Assembly (NCBI RefSeq): GCF_003032475.1
Contig: NZ_CP028369.1
Coordinates: forward strand, 558,001-622,000
Origin: Streptomyces sp. P3
GTDB taxonomy: Bacteria > Actinomycetota > Actinomycetes > Streptomycetales > Streptomycetaceae
DNA: 64,000 bases
Reading direction: 5' to 3'
Both the position numbers and the translations under genes were made by a program. This document shows, one piece after another, positions 37,554 through 47,016 of this stretch; the first letter of the stretch is position 1, and each line of letters opens with the position of its first letter. Below the pieces are notes generated by a model that saw only the letters and a program-made list of their open reading frames with translations, did not search any database and was not told where the DNA came from.

Positions 37554-39143
37554 TCACTTGGCCGCGGCCGGGGCGTCCTCGCCGAGAAGCTTGCCGTCCG
37601 AGGTCTCGAACTGCTTCTTGAACTCGGCGATGGCGTCGGCAACAGCGGTGAGGGTGTCGTCCGACATCTTCGCGCCCTCCTTGATGGAGGTCATGAGGCC
37701 CTGCTCCTTGCGGTGCAGGTACTCCAGGAGCTCCTTCTCGAAGCGGCGGACGTCGGAGACCGGAACGTCGTCCATCTTGCCGGTGGTACCGGCCCACACG
37801 GAGACGACCTGGTCCTCGGTCGGCATCGGCTGGTACTGCGGCTGCTTGAGCAGCTCGACCAGGCGCTGACCGCGCTCCAGCTGCGACTTCGACGCCGCGT
37901 CCAGGTCGGAACCGAAGGCGGCGAACGCCTCCAGCTCGCGGTACTGGGCGAGGTCGAGGCGGAGCCGGCCGGACACCTGGCGCATGGCCTTGTGCTGGGC
38001 GGAACCGCCGACGCGGGAGACCGAGATACCGACGTTCAGGGCCGGACGCTGGCCGGCGTTGAACAGGTCGGACTCCAGGAAGCACTGGCCGTCGGTGATG
38101 GAGATGACGTTGGTCGGGATGAACGCCGAGACGTCGTTGGCCTTCGTCTCGACGATCGGCAGACCGGTCATCGAGCCGGCGCCCAGGTCGTCGGAGAGCT
38201 TCGCGCAGCGCTCCAGCAGACGGGAGTGCAGGTAGAAGACGTCACCCGGGTAGGCCTCGCGGCCCGGCGGGCGGCGCAGCAGCAGGGACACGGCGCGGTA
38301 GGCGTCGGCCTGCTTCGAGAGGTCGTCGAAGATGATGAGGACGTGCTTGCCCTCGTACATCCACTGCTGGCCGATGGCCGAACCGGTGTACGGCGCCAGG
38401 TACTTGAAGCCGGCCGGGTCGGACGCCGGGGCGGCGACGATGGTCGTGTACTCCAGCGCGCCGGCCTCTTCGAGGGCGCCACGCACGGAGGCGATGGTCG
38501 AGCCCTTCTGGCCGATGGCGACGTAGACGCAGCGGACCTGCTTCTTCACGTCACCGGAGCGCCAGTTGTCACGCTGGTTGATGATCGTGTCGACGGCCAG
38601 GGCGGTCTTGCCGGTCTGGCGGTCACCGATGATCAGCTGACGCTGGCCACGGCCGATCGGGGTCATCGCGTCGACGGCCTTGTAGCCGGTCTCCATCGGC
38701 TCGTGCACCGACTTACGGGCCATGACGCCGGGAGCCTGCAGCTCCAGCGCACGGCGACCGGACGTCTCGATCTCGCCGAGGCCGTCGATCGGGTTGCCGA
38801 GCGGGTCGACGACACGGCCGAGGTAGCCCTCGCCGACGGCGACGGACAGGACCTCTCCCGTGCGGGTGACCGGCTGGCCCTCTTCGACGCCGCTGAACTC
38901 GCCGAGGATGACGGTACCGATCTCGCGCTCTTCGAGGTTGAGCGCAAGACCGAGGGTGCCGTCCTCGAACTTCAGCAGTTCGTTGGCCATGGCCGAGGGG
39001 AGGCCCTCGACCTTCGCGATGCCGTCGCCGGCAAGGGTGACCGTACCGACCTCCTCGCGCGAGGCCGCGTCCGGCTTGTACGACTGGACAAAGTTCTCCA
39101 GCGCGTCCCGGATCTCCTCCGGCCGGATCGTGAGCTCCGCCAT
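37554..39143 (-). CDS. atpA: F1Fo ATP synthase subunit alpha
   Basis: A 529-aa non-catalytic nucleotide-binding subunit. The N-terminal β-barrel starts [18 protein letters not shown]. The P-loop is GDRQTGKT, and [17 protein letters not shown] carries the conserved region near the C-terminus. ATG 39143 is the family start; the open frame further upstream is spurious. It alternates with β in the F1 hexamer. Confidence 0.96.
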   Translation of the reverse strand: MAELTIRPEEIRDALENFVQSYKPDAASREEVGTVTLAGDGIAKVEGLPSAMANELLKFEDGTLGLALNLEEREIGTVILGEFSGVEEGQPVTRTGEVLSVAVGEGYLGRVVDPLGNPIDGLGEIETSGRRALELQAPGVMARKSVHEPMETGYKAVDAMTPIGRGQRQLIIGDRQTGKTALAVDTIINQRDNWRSGDVKKQVRCVYVAIGQKGSTIASVRGALEEAGALEYTTIVAAPASDPAGFKYLAPYTGSAIGQQWMYEGKHVLIIFDDLSKQADAYRAVSLLLRRPPGREAYPGDVFYLHSRLLERCAKLSDDLGAGSMTGLPIVETKANDVSAFIPTNVISITDGQCFLESDLFNAGQRPALNVGISVSRVGGSAQHKAMRQVSGRLRLDLAQYRELEAFAAFGSDLDAASKSQLERGQRLVELLKQPQYQPMPTEDQVVSVWAGTTGKMDDVPVSDVRRFEKELLEYLHRKEQGLMTSIKEGAKMSDDTLTAVADAIAEFKKQFETSDGKLLGEDAPAAAK

Positions 39144-39277
39144 CTGGGTTCCCTGCTCTCCTTGTTGGGCCCGAAGTTTCACTTTGGGGGGATGGGGACT
39201 CCCCCCTGAAAGAGGTGAATCCTCTGCACGGCCCAACCAGGGCCGCCATCAGTTCGTACTGCGGTCTTGAGTTGCTG

Positions 39278-40099
39278 CTAGCTCGCCATGCGGCGGGCGG
39301 CGTCCTCGATGCGGTCCGCGAGGGAACCGTTGATCACCTCGTCGCCGACCTGCACCCGGATCCCGCCGAGGACCGCGGGGTCCACGTCGAGGTTGAGGTG
39401 CATCGGGCGGCCGTAGAGCTTGGCAAGGGCGGCGCCGAGGCGCTGCTTCTGCGGGTCGCTCAGCGGTACCGCCGAGGTGACGACGGCGACCATGCGGTCC
39501 CGGCGCTCTGCGGCGAGCTTGGACAGGGCTTCGAGGCCCGCTTCCAGGCTACGTCCACGCGGCGCGGTCACGAGGCGCGTCACCAGTCGCTCGGTGGCCG
39601 CGTCGGCCCGGCTGCCGAGCAGGCTGCCCAGCAGCTCGCTCTTGGCCGAGACGGTGGCCTTCCGGTTGGTCAGTGCGGCGCGCAGCTCGGTGTTCGAGGA
39701 GACGATCCGTCCGAAGCGGAACAGCTCGTCCTCGACGTCGTCGAGCGTGCCGGCCTTCTGCGCGGCCGTGAGGTCGGCGATGGACGCCAGCTCCTCCAGC
39801 ACGTCCACCAGGTCGCGGGGCTGCGACCAGCGGGAACGCACCAGGCCGGACACCAGGTCGGCGGCGGGGCCGCTGATCCGGGAGCCGAGCAGGCGCTGGA
39901 CCAGCTCGGCCTTGGCCTCGCCGGCCTGCGCCGGGTCGGTGAGGACCCGACGCAGTGAGACCTCGCGGTCGAGCAGCGCGGTGACGGTCGCCAGCTCACC
40001 GGCAAGCTGCGCGGCGTCCACGGACGTGGAGTCCGTCAGCGCGTCGAGACGCTCACGGGCTGCTGCGAATGCCTCGCGGCTCGCTCCGTGTGCGGTCAT
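39278..40099 (-). CDS. atpH: F1Fo ATP synthase subunit delta
   Basis: A 273-aa OSCP-like peripheral-stalk subunit. It is longer than the ~177-aa E. coli protein: the conserved δ region is in the C-terminal ~180 residues (GTLDDVEDELFRFGRIV; GGIRVQVGDEVINGSLADRI), with an extra helical N-terminal region. Its ATG overlaps the atpF stop by 4 nt. It fixes F1 to the b subunits. Confidence 0.94.
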   Translation of the reverse strand: MTAHGASREAFAAARERLDALTDSTSVDAAQLAGELATVTALLDREVSLRRVLTDPAQAGEAKAELVQRLLGSRISGPAADLVSGLVRSRWSQPRDLVDVLEELASIADLTAAQKAGTLDDVEDELFRFGRIVSSNTELRAALTNRKATVSAKSELLGSLLGSRADAATERLVTRLVTAPRGRSLEAGLEALSKLAAERRDRMVAVVTSAVPLSDPQKQRLGAALAKLYGRPMHLNLDVDPAVLGGIRVQVGDEVINGSLADRIEDAARRMAS

Positions 40100-40647
40100 C
40101 GAGACGCCTCGGCCTTCTCCTCGAGCTCGTCGAGGAAGCGGTCGATGACGCGGCTCTGGCGGGCGTGGTCCTCGAGGGACTCCCCGACGAGCTTGCCGGC
40201 CAGTTCGGTGGCGAGCTTGCCGACGTCCTGACGCAGCGCGGACGCGGCGGCCTTGCGGTCCGCCTCGATCTGGCTGTGCCCGGCGGCGACGATCTCCTCG
40301 CGCTGGCGCTGGCCTTCCGCGCGCATCTCGGTGATGAGCGTGGCGCCCTGCTCCTGCGCCTCCTGGCGCAGCCGCGCGGCCTCATGACGGGCCTCGGCGA
40401 GCTGGGCCTTGTACTGCTCCAGGACGCTCTGGGCCTCCGTGCGAGCAATCTCGGCCTGTTCGATCCCGCCCTCGATGGCGTCGCGACGCTCTTCCAGAAC
40501 CTTGTTGATGTTCGGAAGGAGCTTCTTGCCCAGGACGAAGAACACGATCGCGAAGGCGATCAGACCGATGACGAGCTCGGGGATCTCCGGGATCAGAGGA
40601 TTCTGGGCCTCCTCCTCAGCCGCGATTTGCAGCAAGGGCGAGATCAC
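40096..40647 (-). CDS. atpF: F1Fo ATP synthase subunit b
   Basis: A 183-aa protein with one membrane helix (about residues 22-43, LVIGLIAFAIVFFVLGKKLL) followed by a long charged coiled coil (residues ~50-180). It forms the stator linking subunit a to F1. The start is GTG 40647. Overlaps atpH by 4 nt. Confidence 0.95.
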   Translation of the reverse strand: MISPLLQIAAEEEAQNPLIPEIPELVIGLIAFAIVFFVLGKKLLPNINKVLEERRDAIEGGIEQAEIARTEAQSVLEQYKAQLAEARHEAARLRQEAQEQGATLITEMRAEGQRQREEIVAAGHSQIEADRKAAASALRQDVGKLATELAGKLVGESLEDHARQSRVIDRFLDELEEKAEASR

Positions 40648-40689
40648 ATCAGTTCCTTCCGTGGAATTCTCTCGTCGGCGTGGACCGGA

Positions 40690-40956
<267 letters not shown>

Positions 40957-41010
40957 TTACACAGGCCGGTGGGGGTTGGCCACCGGAAGTTCAGGGGGTG
41001 GTGCGGGTGC

Positions 41011-41820
41011 TCAGTGGTGCTCGGCGAGCGCGCCCTGGATGTAGCTGCAGGACAGGAGGATGAAGACGTAGGCCTGGAGAGCCTGGATGAACAGCTCGAA
41101 CACCGTCATCACGAGGACCATCAGGAACGAGACCGCCGAGTAGGCGATACCGATGCCGTTGAGCAGGTACCAGGTTCCGATGGTGAAGATCAGGATCAGC
41201 ACGTGCCCGGCGAACATGTTGGCGAAGAGCCGGACGGCGTGGGTGAAGGGCCGGATGAACACGTTCGACAGGAACTCGAAGAACATGACCATCGGGAACA
41301 CCGGGCCGAGCGAGCGGTCGTAGCCGGTGATGTTCTTGAAGCCGCCGACGAAGCCGTGGCGCTTGAACGTGATGCTCATCCACAGGATGTAGACGAGCGC
41401 GGCGAGACCTGCCGGGAAGGCGATCACCGCGGTGGCCGGGAACTGGGCCACCGGGACGATCGACCACAGGTTCATGATCCAGATGAAGAAGAACAGCGCG
41501 AACATCAGCGGGACGTACTTCTCGCCCTCGCGCTTGCCGATCGTCTCGTAGACCACTCCGCGGCGGACGAAGTCGTAGCCGGCCTCGCCGACCATCTGGA
41601 GCTTGCCGGGGATCAGCTTCGGCTTGTTGAAGGCCGCCCAGAAGAATCCGATGACGACGACGGTGCTCACCAGCGAGAGCAGCATCGGCTTGTTGAATTC
41701 GATGCCGCCGACAGTGAAGAGCGGCTCGAACATGAACGAGTGCAGGCCGGGGGTCGGGAAACCGCACCCGTCGAAAATATGACAGTCGGTCTCGAAGGCG
41801 AGCGTCTTGGCGTTACTCAC
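41011..41820 (-). CDS. atpB: F1Fo ATP synthase subunit a
   Basis: A 269-aa protein with several membrane helices. The essential Arg of the proton path lies in NVFIRPFTHAVRLFANMFAGH. The start is GTG 41820 (MSNAKTLAFE) with AAGGAG 7 nt upstream; the in-frame ATG 36 bp further upstream gives an atypical N-terminus. Provides the proton half-channels facing the c-ring. Confidence 0.95.
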   Translation of the reverse strand: MSNAKTLAFETDCHIFDGCGFPTPGLHSFMFEPLFTVGGIEFNKPMLLSLVSTVVVIGFFWAAFNKPKLIPGKLQMVGEAGYDFVRRGVVYETIGKREGEKYVPLMFALFFFIWIMNLWSIVPVAQFPATAVIAFPAGLAALVYILWMSITFKRHGFVGGFKNITGYDRSLGPVFPMVMFFEFLSNVFIRPFTHAVRLFANMFAGHVLILIFTIGTWYLLNGIGIAYSAVSFLMVLVMTVFELFIQALQAYVFILLSCSYIQGALAEHH

Positions 41821-42042
41821 CGCGAGCTCCTTCAGCGTGGCGCATGGGTACGGCAACCTCGATGTGTCGGCGCGGCCTGCGACCGCGGGACGGCACTGGA
41901 CTGGACTTGCGGATTAGGGGGCGGCGACTGGGCTCCGAACCGTGAGACGTCACAGGCACGCTTGCCGCCCGCGCCAGCTCTGCCGCAGTTGTGGCGAGAC
42001 CATAGCAAAAGAGCGGAAGTCCCTTTACACCGGCCCTACAGG

Positions 42043-42456
42043 TCACGACGACGTCCGAGCGGAATCCGGCTCGACGTAGAGGATCTTGGCCTTCATGTGC
42101 GAACGCACCTGGGCGGCGATCCACACCAGAGTGGCCGCGAGCAGCGTGAAGGCGAAACATTTCGGATCGAAGGCCGAGGTCCCCTTGAACGTGATCAGCA
42201 CGATCATCAACAGCAAAATCTGAGTGGTGTACAGCAACAGCCCCATCGACTGGAACAGATGGGGAAGCTGGCGCGCGGTGCGCAGCAGCACCATCAGCCC
42301 GCCGCCCATGAAAAGCAGGACGAGCACCGCACCGAAGACGGCGCCGAGCGCTCCCTTGCCGCCGGCAACGGCGGCGCTCACCGCGACTCCCGCCACACCC
42401 GCGACCGCGGTGGGCAGGGCACAGTGCAGGAGCGTTCGTACGTCGTTGGACTGCAT
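42043..42456 (-). CDS. atpI: AtpI-like membrane protein, first gene of the atp operon
   Basis: A 137-aa protein with four membrane segments (about residues 15-33, 37-57, 73-92 and 100-118) and a short charged C-terminus. Sequence similarity to E. coli AtpI is not obvious, but position and topology match the gene called atpI in streptomycetes. Proposed roles are c-ring assembly or Mg2+ supply. About 220 bp separate it from atpB. Confidence 0.8.
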   Translation of the reverse strand: MQSNDVRTLLHCALPTAVAGVAGVAVSAAVAGGKGALGAVFGAVLVLLFMGGGLMVLLRTARQLPHLFQSMGLLLYTTQILLLMIVLITFKGTSAFDPKCFAFTLLAATLVWIAAQVRSHMKAKILYVEPDSARTSS

Positions 42457-42759
42457 GGCGGCAACTCCGCATTCAACGGGGGCAGGGTGTCGTCATGGAC
42501 GAGCGTAGTCCCGGCTCGAGGGGGCGAGTGACCTCGCTCCGCCTCGCTCCAACGAACCGTCTCAGCACGGTCCTTCGGCTCTATCCGGGGGTTCTCGTGA
42601 ACCGTATCACAAACTATTTGATGAGGTCTTTACCTGGAGGGTGTGCCCACTGTCACACATGAGAGTGACAGTGCGCGTCTGTGCGGAATCCGGGGTGGCT
42701 TGTCTGGTAATGGGGGCTTTGCCCTCCCCTGACTCCCCCACGACTTGGCAATGCTCTCG
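42457..42759. other. Intergenic region upstream of the atp operon
   Basis: 303 bp without a gene. The atp promoter should lie here on the minus strand. The section 42600-42640 is A/T-rich (CACAAACTATTTGATGAG), and the inverted repeat 42648-42673 lies beside it. The 3' end of the upstream glycosyltransferase gene may use the G-run/C-run region 42713-42750 as terminator. Confidence 0.55.
42648..42673. promoter_or_regulatory. Inverted repeat upstream of atpI
   Basis: CACTGTCAC (42648-42656) and GTGACAGTG (42665-42673) form a perfect 9-bp inverted repeat with 8-nt spacer ACATGAGA. It lies about 190 bp upstream of the atpI start, in front of an A/T-rich stretch that could be the core promoter. 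It may be an operator. Confidence 0.55.
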
Positions 42760-44112
42760 TCAGATTCTTACCTTGGAGCTGCGCCGACCGCCGATCGCGG
42801 TGGCCCCGTTGGCCCCCGCCACCCCGACCGTGACAGGGGTCTGCCGCTCCTCCCCCGCACGGGCCGCGACAGGCTCCGCATCCCCCGCGGACTGCTCGAC
42901 GGAGTCCACCGCCGACTGCTGCTCCAGGGCAGCCACGGAGCGCCGCCGGCGCCGGTAGCGCGGCGGGACGAACGCCTCGGCCCAGCGCGGCGTGCGCGGC
43001 GTGAAGCGCGGCAGCAGAAGCAGCACCAGCCCGATCGCACTGAGGAACACGACGCCGAGGACGATCCACATAGAGGCCGAGTTGACCGAGTAGGCGAGCG
43101 CGCCGAAGGCGATCAGTGCCGACCAGAAGTACATGATCAGCACCGCGCGGCTGTGCGAGTGGCCGATCTCCAGCAGCCGGTGGTGCAGGTGCCCGCGGTC
43201 CGCCGCGAACGGCGACTGCCCCCGCCAGGTGCGGCGCACGATCGCCAGGATCAGGTCGGCGGCCGGGATCGCGATGATCGTCAGCGGCATCACCAGCGGG
43301 ATGTAGACCGGCACCATCTGGTGGACGGCGGCGCGTTCCGAACCGGAGAACAGCTTCATCACATCGGGGTCGACCTGACCCGTGACGGAGATCGCGCCCG
43401 CGGCCAGCACCAGCCCGATCAGCATGGAGCCCGAGTCGCCCATGAAGATCCGGGCGGGATGCATGTTGTGCGGCAGGAAGCCCAGGCACATGCCCATCAG
43501 GATCGCCGCGAACAGCGTCGCCGGGGCGGCCGCCTCGATGCCGTACGAGTACCAGATGCGGTACGCGTACATGAAGAACGCGGCCGCGGCGATGCACACC
43601 ATGCCGGCGGCGAGACCGTCGAGCCCGTCCACGAAGTTGACGGCGTTGATGGTGATGACGACCAGCGCCACCGTCAGCAGCGTGCCCTGCCACTGTGTCA
43701 GGGCGACCGTGCCGACCAGCGGCACCGGCAGCCACAGGATCGTCAGACCCTGCATGACCATCACGCCCGCGGCGATCATCTGACCGCCCAGCTTGATCAG
43801 GGCGTCGATCTCGAACTTGTCGTCCAGGACGCCGATCAGCCAGATCAGCGCGGCTCCGGACAGCAGGGCGCGCGGCTCGTTCGACTTCTCGAAGACCTCG
43901 TTGAGGTTGGTGAGATGGTCGGCGACCAGCAGGCCGGCGCACAGACCGAAGAACATCGCGATCCCGCCGAGCCGCGGAGTGGGTTCCCGGTGCACGTCAC
44001 GGGCCCTGATCTCCGGCATCGCTCCGGCCACGATCGCGAATTTCCGTACCGGCCCTGTCAGCAGATACGTCACCGCGGCCGTGATGCAGAGCGTCAGCAG
44101 GTATTCACGCAC
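42760..44112 (-). CDS. MraY/WecA-family undecaprenyl-phosphate sugar-phosphate transferase
   Basis: A 450-aa protein with about 11 membrane helices. Family motifs are present: HREPTPRLGGIAMF, VLDDKFEID, NAVNFVDGLDGLAAG, FMGDSGSMLIG and HLHHRLLEIGHSH. The enzyme would load a sugar-1-phosphate onto undecaprenyl phosphate for cell-wall or teichoic-acid polymers. The C-terminal ~80 residues are hydrophilic. The start is GTG 44112 (MREYLLTLC), with GGGGAAG upstream; ATG 44151 would add 13 residues. Lies upstream of the atp operon. Confidence 0.9.
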   Translation of the reverse strand: MREYLLTLCITAAVTYLLTGPVRKFAIVAGAMPEIRARDVHREPTPRLGGIAMFFGLCAGLLVADHLTNLNEVFEKSNEPRALLSGAALIWLIGVLDDKFEIDALIKLGGQMIAAGVMVMQGLTILWLPVPLVGTVALTQWQGTLLTVALVVITINAVNFVDGLDGLAAGMVCIAAAAFFMYAYRIWYSYGIEAAAPATLFAAILMGMCLGFLPHNMHPARIFMGDSGSMLIGLVLAAGAISVTGQVDPDVMKLFSGSERAAVHQMVPVYIPLVMPLTIIAIPAADLILAIVRRTWRGQSPFAADRGHLHHRLLEIGHSHSRAVLIMYFWSALIAFGALAYSVNSASMWIVLGVVFLSAIGLVLLLLPRFTPRTPRWAEAFVPPRYRRRRRSVAALEQQSAVDSVEQSAGDAEPVAARAGEERQTPVTVGVAGANGATAIGGRRSSKVRI

Positions 44113-44286
44113 GGGCTTCCCCACATGTCTCGCCGGCCATCTCAGTCCCACACCCTAGCGATCGACTACGTCACGGCGCATATGTGTGAGGACTCCCGGG
44201 TAGTGACGATGGTTTCACGTGAGGCTGTGAGCCGTGGCGCACCGGGGGTGCGCACCCGGGAGCGCACAGGGCGCGTCTACCCGGTT

Positions 44287-45525
44287 TCAGGCCGGACAGG
44301 GCGGGAACGCCCGGGTCAGTTCGCGCACGTCCTCACGGGCCGTCCTGGCTTCGGTGTCCTCCCTGAGCACCCCGGCCAGCAGCGCCGCGATCCGCGTCAT
44401 CTCCTCCTCCCGCATGCCCTGCGTGGTCACCGCGGCGGTGCCCAGGCGCAGGCCGCGCGCGTTGCCGTGCGGCAGGGCGCAGCAGTCCAGGACGATCCCG
44501 GCGGCCGCCAGCAGCCCCCGCGCGGCACGTCCGTCGACCCCCAGGGGCGCGGTGTCGGCGGTGATGAGGTGCGTGTCCGTGCCGCCGGTCGTCACGACCA
44601 GCCCCTCCCGCTGCAGCGCGGCCGCGAGAACCTTCGCGTTGGCGACCACCTGATGGGCGTACAGCGCGAACGCAGGAGTCGCCGCCTCCCCGAACGCCAC
44701 CGCCTTCGCCGCGATCGTGTGCATCTGCGCACCGCCCTGCGTGAACGGGAAGACGGCCCGGTCCACCCGCTCGGCGAGGTCGCTGCCGCACAGGATCATT
44801 CCGCCGCGCGGCCCGCGCAGCACCTTGTGGGTGGTGGCGCAGACGATGTCGGCGTACGGCACCGGGGAGGGCGCCGCTCCCCCGGCGACCAGCCCGATGG
44901 GATGGGCCGCGTCGGCGATCAGGAACGCGCCGGCCTCGTCGGCCACCTCGCGGAAGAAGCCGTGGTCGAAGTGGCGCGGGTAGGCGATGGACCCGTACAC
45001 GATCGCCTTGGGCCGATGCGCCCGGGCCAGCGTGCGGACCTGCTCGTGGTCGATGAGCCCGGTCTCCGCGTCCACCCCGTAGGGGACGAAGTCGAACCAG
45101 CGTCCGGAGAAGTTCGCCGGCGACCCGTGGGTGAGATGGCCGCCGTGGGGCAGCCCGAGGGCCAGCACGGTGTCGCCGGGCCGCAGCAGGGCGGCGTAGG
45201 CGGCCAGCACCGCCGAGGAACCCGAGTGCGCCTGCACGTTGGCGTGTTCGGCGCCGAACAGCGCCTTGGCGCGGTCCACGGCGATGCGCTCGGCGATGTC
45301 GACGATCTCGCAGCCGCCGTGGTGACGGGCGCCCGGATACCCCTCCGCGTACTTGTTGGCGAGCGGCGAGCCGAGGGCGGCGAGCACGGCGGGCGAGGTG
45401 AAGTTCTCGGCGGCGATCAGCTGGAGCGTCGACGCCTGCCGCTCCCGTTCGCCGAGGATGATCCCGGCCAGCTCGGGGTCCTGCCGGCGCAGGACATCGG
45501 TCTCGGGGGCATGGGTGACCGACAT
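44287..45525 (-). CDS. glyA: Serine hydroxymethyltransferase-like PLP enzyme
   Basis: A 412-aa aspartate-aminotransferase-fold enzyme. Conserved SHMT features are LIAAENFTSPAVLAALGSPLANKYAEGYPG, HANVQAHSGSSA and the PLP-binding Lys in CATTHKVLRGPRGG. It would convert serine and tetrahydrofolate to glycine and methylene-THF. Streptomycetes usually have a second copy, so this may be an auxiliary enzyme. The start is ATG 45525 (MSVTHAPETDVL), with GGAG 6 nt before; the longer frame (MDVRHRR...) is unlikely. Confidence 0.9.
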   Translation of the reverse strand: MSVTHAPETDVLRRQDPELAGIILGERERQASTLQLIAAENFTSPAVLAALGSPLANKYAEGYPGARHHGGCEIVDIAERIAVDRAKALFGAEHANVQAHSGSSAVLAAYAALLRPGDTVLALGLPHGGHLTHGSPANFSGRWFDFVPYGVDAETGLIDHEQVRTLARAHRPKAIVYGSIAYPRHFDHGFFREVADEAGAFLIADAAHPIGLVAGGAAPSPVPYADIVCATTHKVLRGPRGGMILCGSDLAERVDRAVFPFTQGGAQMHTIAAKAVAFGEAATPAFALYAHQVVANAKVLAAALQREGLVVTTGGTDTHLITADTAPLGVDGRAARGLLAAAGIVLDCCALPHGNARGLRLGTAAVTTQGMREEEMTRIAALLAGVLREDTEARTAREDVRELTRAFPPCPA

Positions 45526-45601
45526 GGTGCGCTCCGGGCGTCGACGGTGACGTACGTCCAATGTAGGCCCGCACCGCCCGCCATGCCCCGTGCTCGCGAG
45601 G

Positions 45602-46279
45602 TCAAGCTCGCGTCGGCACCCCGGTCAGGGCCGTGACCACCGGGTCCAGGGCCTGGTGTATCTCGTCGCCGATGGAGCGGAAGAACGGCAGGGGCGCCCC
45701 GTACGGGTCGTAGACCTCGTCGGCCTCCAGGGTCGGGGCCAGGAGCCACCCGCGTAGCGCCGCCGCCGCGCGGACCAGCGCCCGTGCGCGCATCACCACG
45801 CCCTCGTCCAGCGGCGGGAGGGTGGCCGGGTCGATGGCGTTCACCAGGCGGGTGAACTCCTTCAGGGTGAAGGTGCGCAGCCCCGCCGAGTGGCCCATGG
45901 AGATGACCTGGGCACGGTGGTCGCGGGTGGCGGTCAGGACCAGGTCGGCCATGATGACGTGCTCGTCGAGGAGTTCCCGGCCGGTGAACCCGGAGGCGTC
46001 CGCGCCGAACTCGGCCAGCACGGTCTCCGCGTTGGCCTCCATCGGCGCGCCCTCGTGGCCCCAGGTGCCCGCGCTCTCCACGATCAGCCCGCCGCCCAGC
46101 AGACCGAGCCGCTGCGACACGAAATGCCGGGTCAGCCGCTCGGTGATCGGCGAGCGGCAGACGTTGCCGGTGCTGACGTGGAGGATGCGGAAGGTGTCGC
46201 GCGGATATCCGAACGTCGTCGTCTGCTCCGCGGCACGTTCCCCGTTGCCTATGCCACGCCCCGCGTCAGGGGCTGTCAA
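45602..46279 (-). CDS. LMW protein-tyrosine-phosphatase-like protein with Ser at the nucleophile position
   Basis: A 225-aa protein with the low-molecular-weight PTP fold. The phosphate-binding loop reads HVSTGNVCRSP. In active enzymes this loop starts with the catalytic Cys (C-x5-R-S), but here residue 36 is Ser (codon AGC). Arg42 and Ser43 and the DPYG loop near residue 193 remain. It may bind phosphotyrosine or phosphate without hydrolysing it, or be redirected. Overlaps the upstream Sua5 gene by 4 nt, so translation is coupled. The N-terminal 30 residues are an extension. Confidence 0.85.
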   Translation of the reverse strand: MTAPDAGRGIGNGERAAEQTTTFGYPRDTFRILHVSTGNVCRSPITERLTRHFVSQRLGLLGGGLIVESAGTWGHEGAPMEANAETVLAEFGADASGFTGRELLDEHVIMADLVLTATRDHRAQVISMGHSAGLRTFTLKEFTRLVNAIDPATLPPLDEGVVMRARALVRAAAALRGWLLAPTLEADEVYDPYGAPLPFFRSIGDEIHQALDPVVTALTGVPTRA

Positions 46280-46923
46280 TTCGCCACCTCGAGGTCGGGT
46301 ACGACCTTCCGCAGCTCGTCCGCGGAGATCGCGCCCGCCCGCAGCAGCAGCGGCACCTCACGGCTGACGTCGACGATCGAGGAGGGCACGTTGCCGGGGG
46401 TCGGACCGCCGTCGAGGTAGACGGAGACGGAGTCGCCGAGCATCTCCTGCGCGTAGTCGCAGTTCTCCGGCGCCGGGTGGCCGGTGAGGTTGGCGGAGGA
46501 GACCGCCATCGGGCCGACCTCGGTCAGCAGTTCGATGGCGACCGGGTGCAGCGGCATGCGCACGGCGACCGTGCCCCGGGTGTCGCCCAGGTCCCACTGC
46601 AGGGACGGCTGGTGCCTGGCGACGAGCGTCAGCGCGCCCGGCCAGAAGGCGTCGACCAGTTCCCAGGCCAGCTCGGAGAAGTCGGTGACGAGGCCGTGCA
46701 GCGTGTTCGGGGAGCCGATGAGGACGGGGGTGGGCATGTTGCGGCCCCGGCCCTTGGCGTCCAGCAGGTCGGCGACGGCCTCCGAGGAGAACGCGTCGGC
46801 GCCGATCCCGTACACCGTGTCGGTCGGCAGGACCACGAGCTCGCCCCGGCGGACGGCGGACGCGGCCTCGCGCAGACCCGTCACACGGTCGGTCGCGTCG
46901 TTGGTGTCGTATCGCCGGGCCAT
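46276..46923 (-). CDS. Sua5/YciO/YrdC-family L-threonylcarbamoyladenylate synthase
   Basis: A 215-aa protein with the YrdC fold: VVLPTDTVYGIGADAF near residue 30, SSANLTGHPAPENC near 140 and PSSIVDVS near 180. It makes threonylcarbamoyl-AMP for the universal tRNA t6A37 modification. It is coupled by a 4-nt overlap to the phosphatase-like gene and follows the prmC-microORF region with no spacer. The start is ATG 46923. Confidence 0.92.
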   Translation of the reverse strand: MARRYDTNDATDRVTGLREAASAVRRGELVVLPTDTVYGIGADAFSSEAVADLLDAKGRGRNMPTPVLIGSPNTLHGLVTDFSELAWELVDAFWPGALTLVARHQPSLQWDLGDTRGTVAVRMPLHPVAIELLTEVGPMAVSSANLTGHPAPENCDYAQEMLGDSVSVYLDGGPTPGNVPSSIVDVSREVPLLLRAGAISADELRKVVPDLEVAN

Positions 46924-47016
46924 CTAGCGAGCCTCCTCGTACACGGAATTCACGAAGTACACGAATACGGACGCGTACGCGTCCTGCTGCGGGTCGAGAG
47001 TGCGGGGGGCGCTCAC
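46924..47016 (-). CDS. Candidate 30-aa micropeptide between prmC and the Sua5 gene
   Basis: A GTG start at 47016 overlaps the prmC stop (GTGA). The frame runs 30 codons and stops (TAG) directly before the Sua5-type ATG at 46923, leaving no gap. Almost all third positions are G or C, as in real genes here. The peptide is acidic with an aromatic C-terminal half (VFVYFVNSVYEEAR). It may be a genuine small protein or only a translational bridge linking prmC to the next gene. Confidence 0.45.
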   Translation of the reverse strand: MSAPRTLDPQQDAYASVFVYFVNSVYEEAR

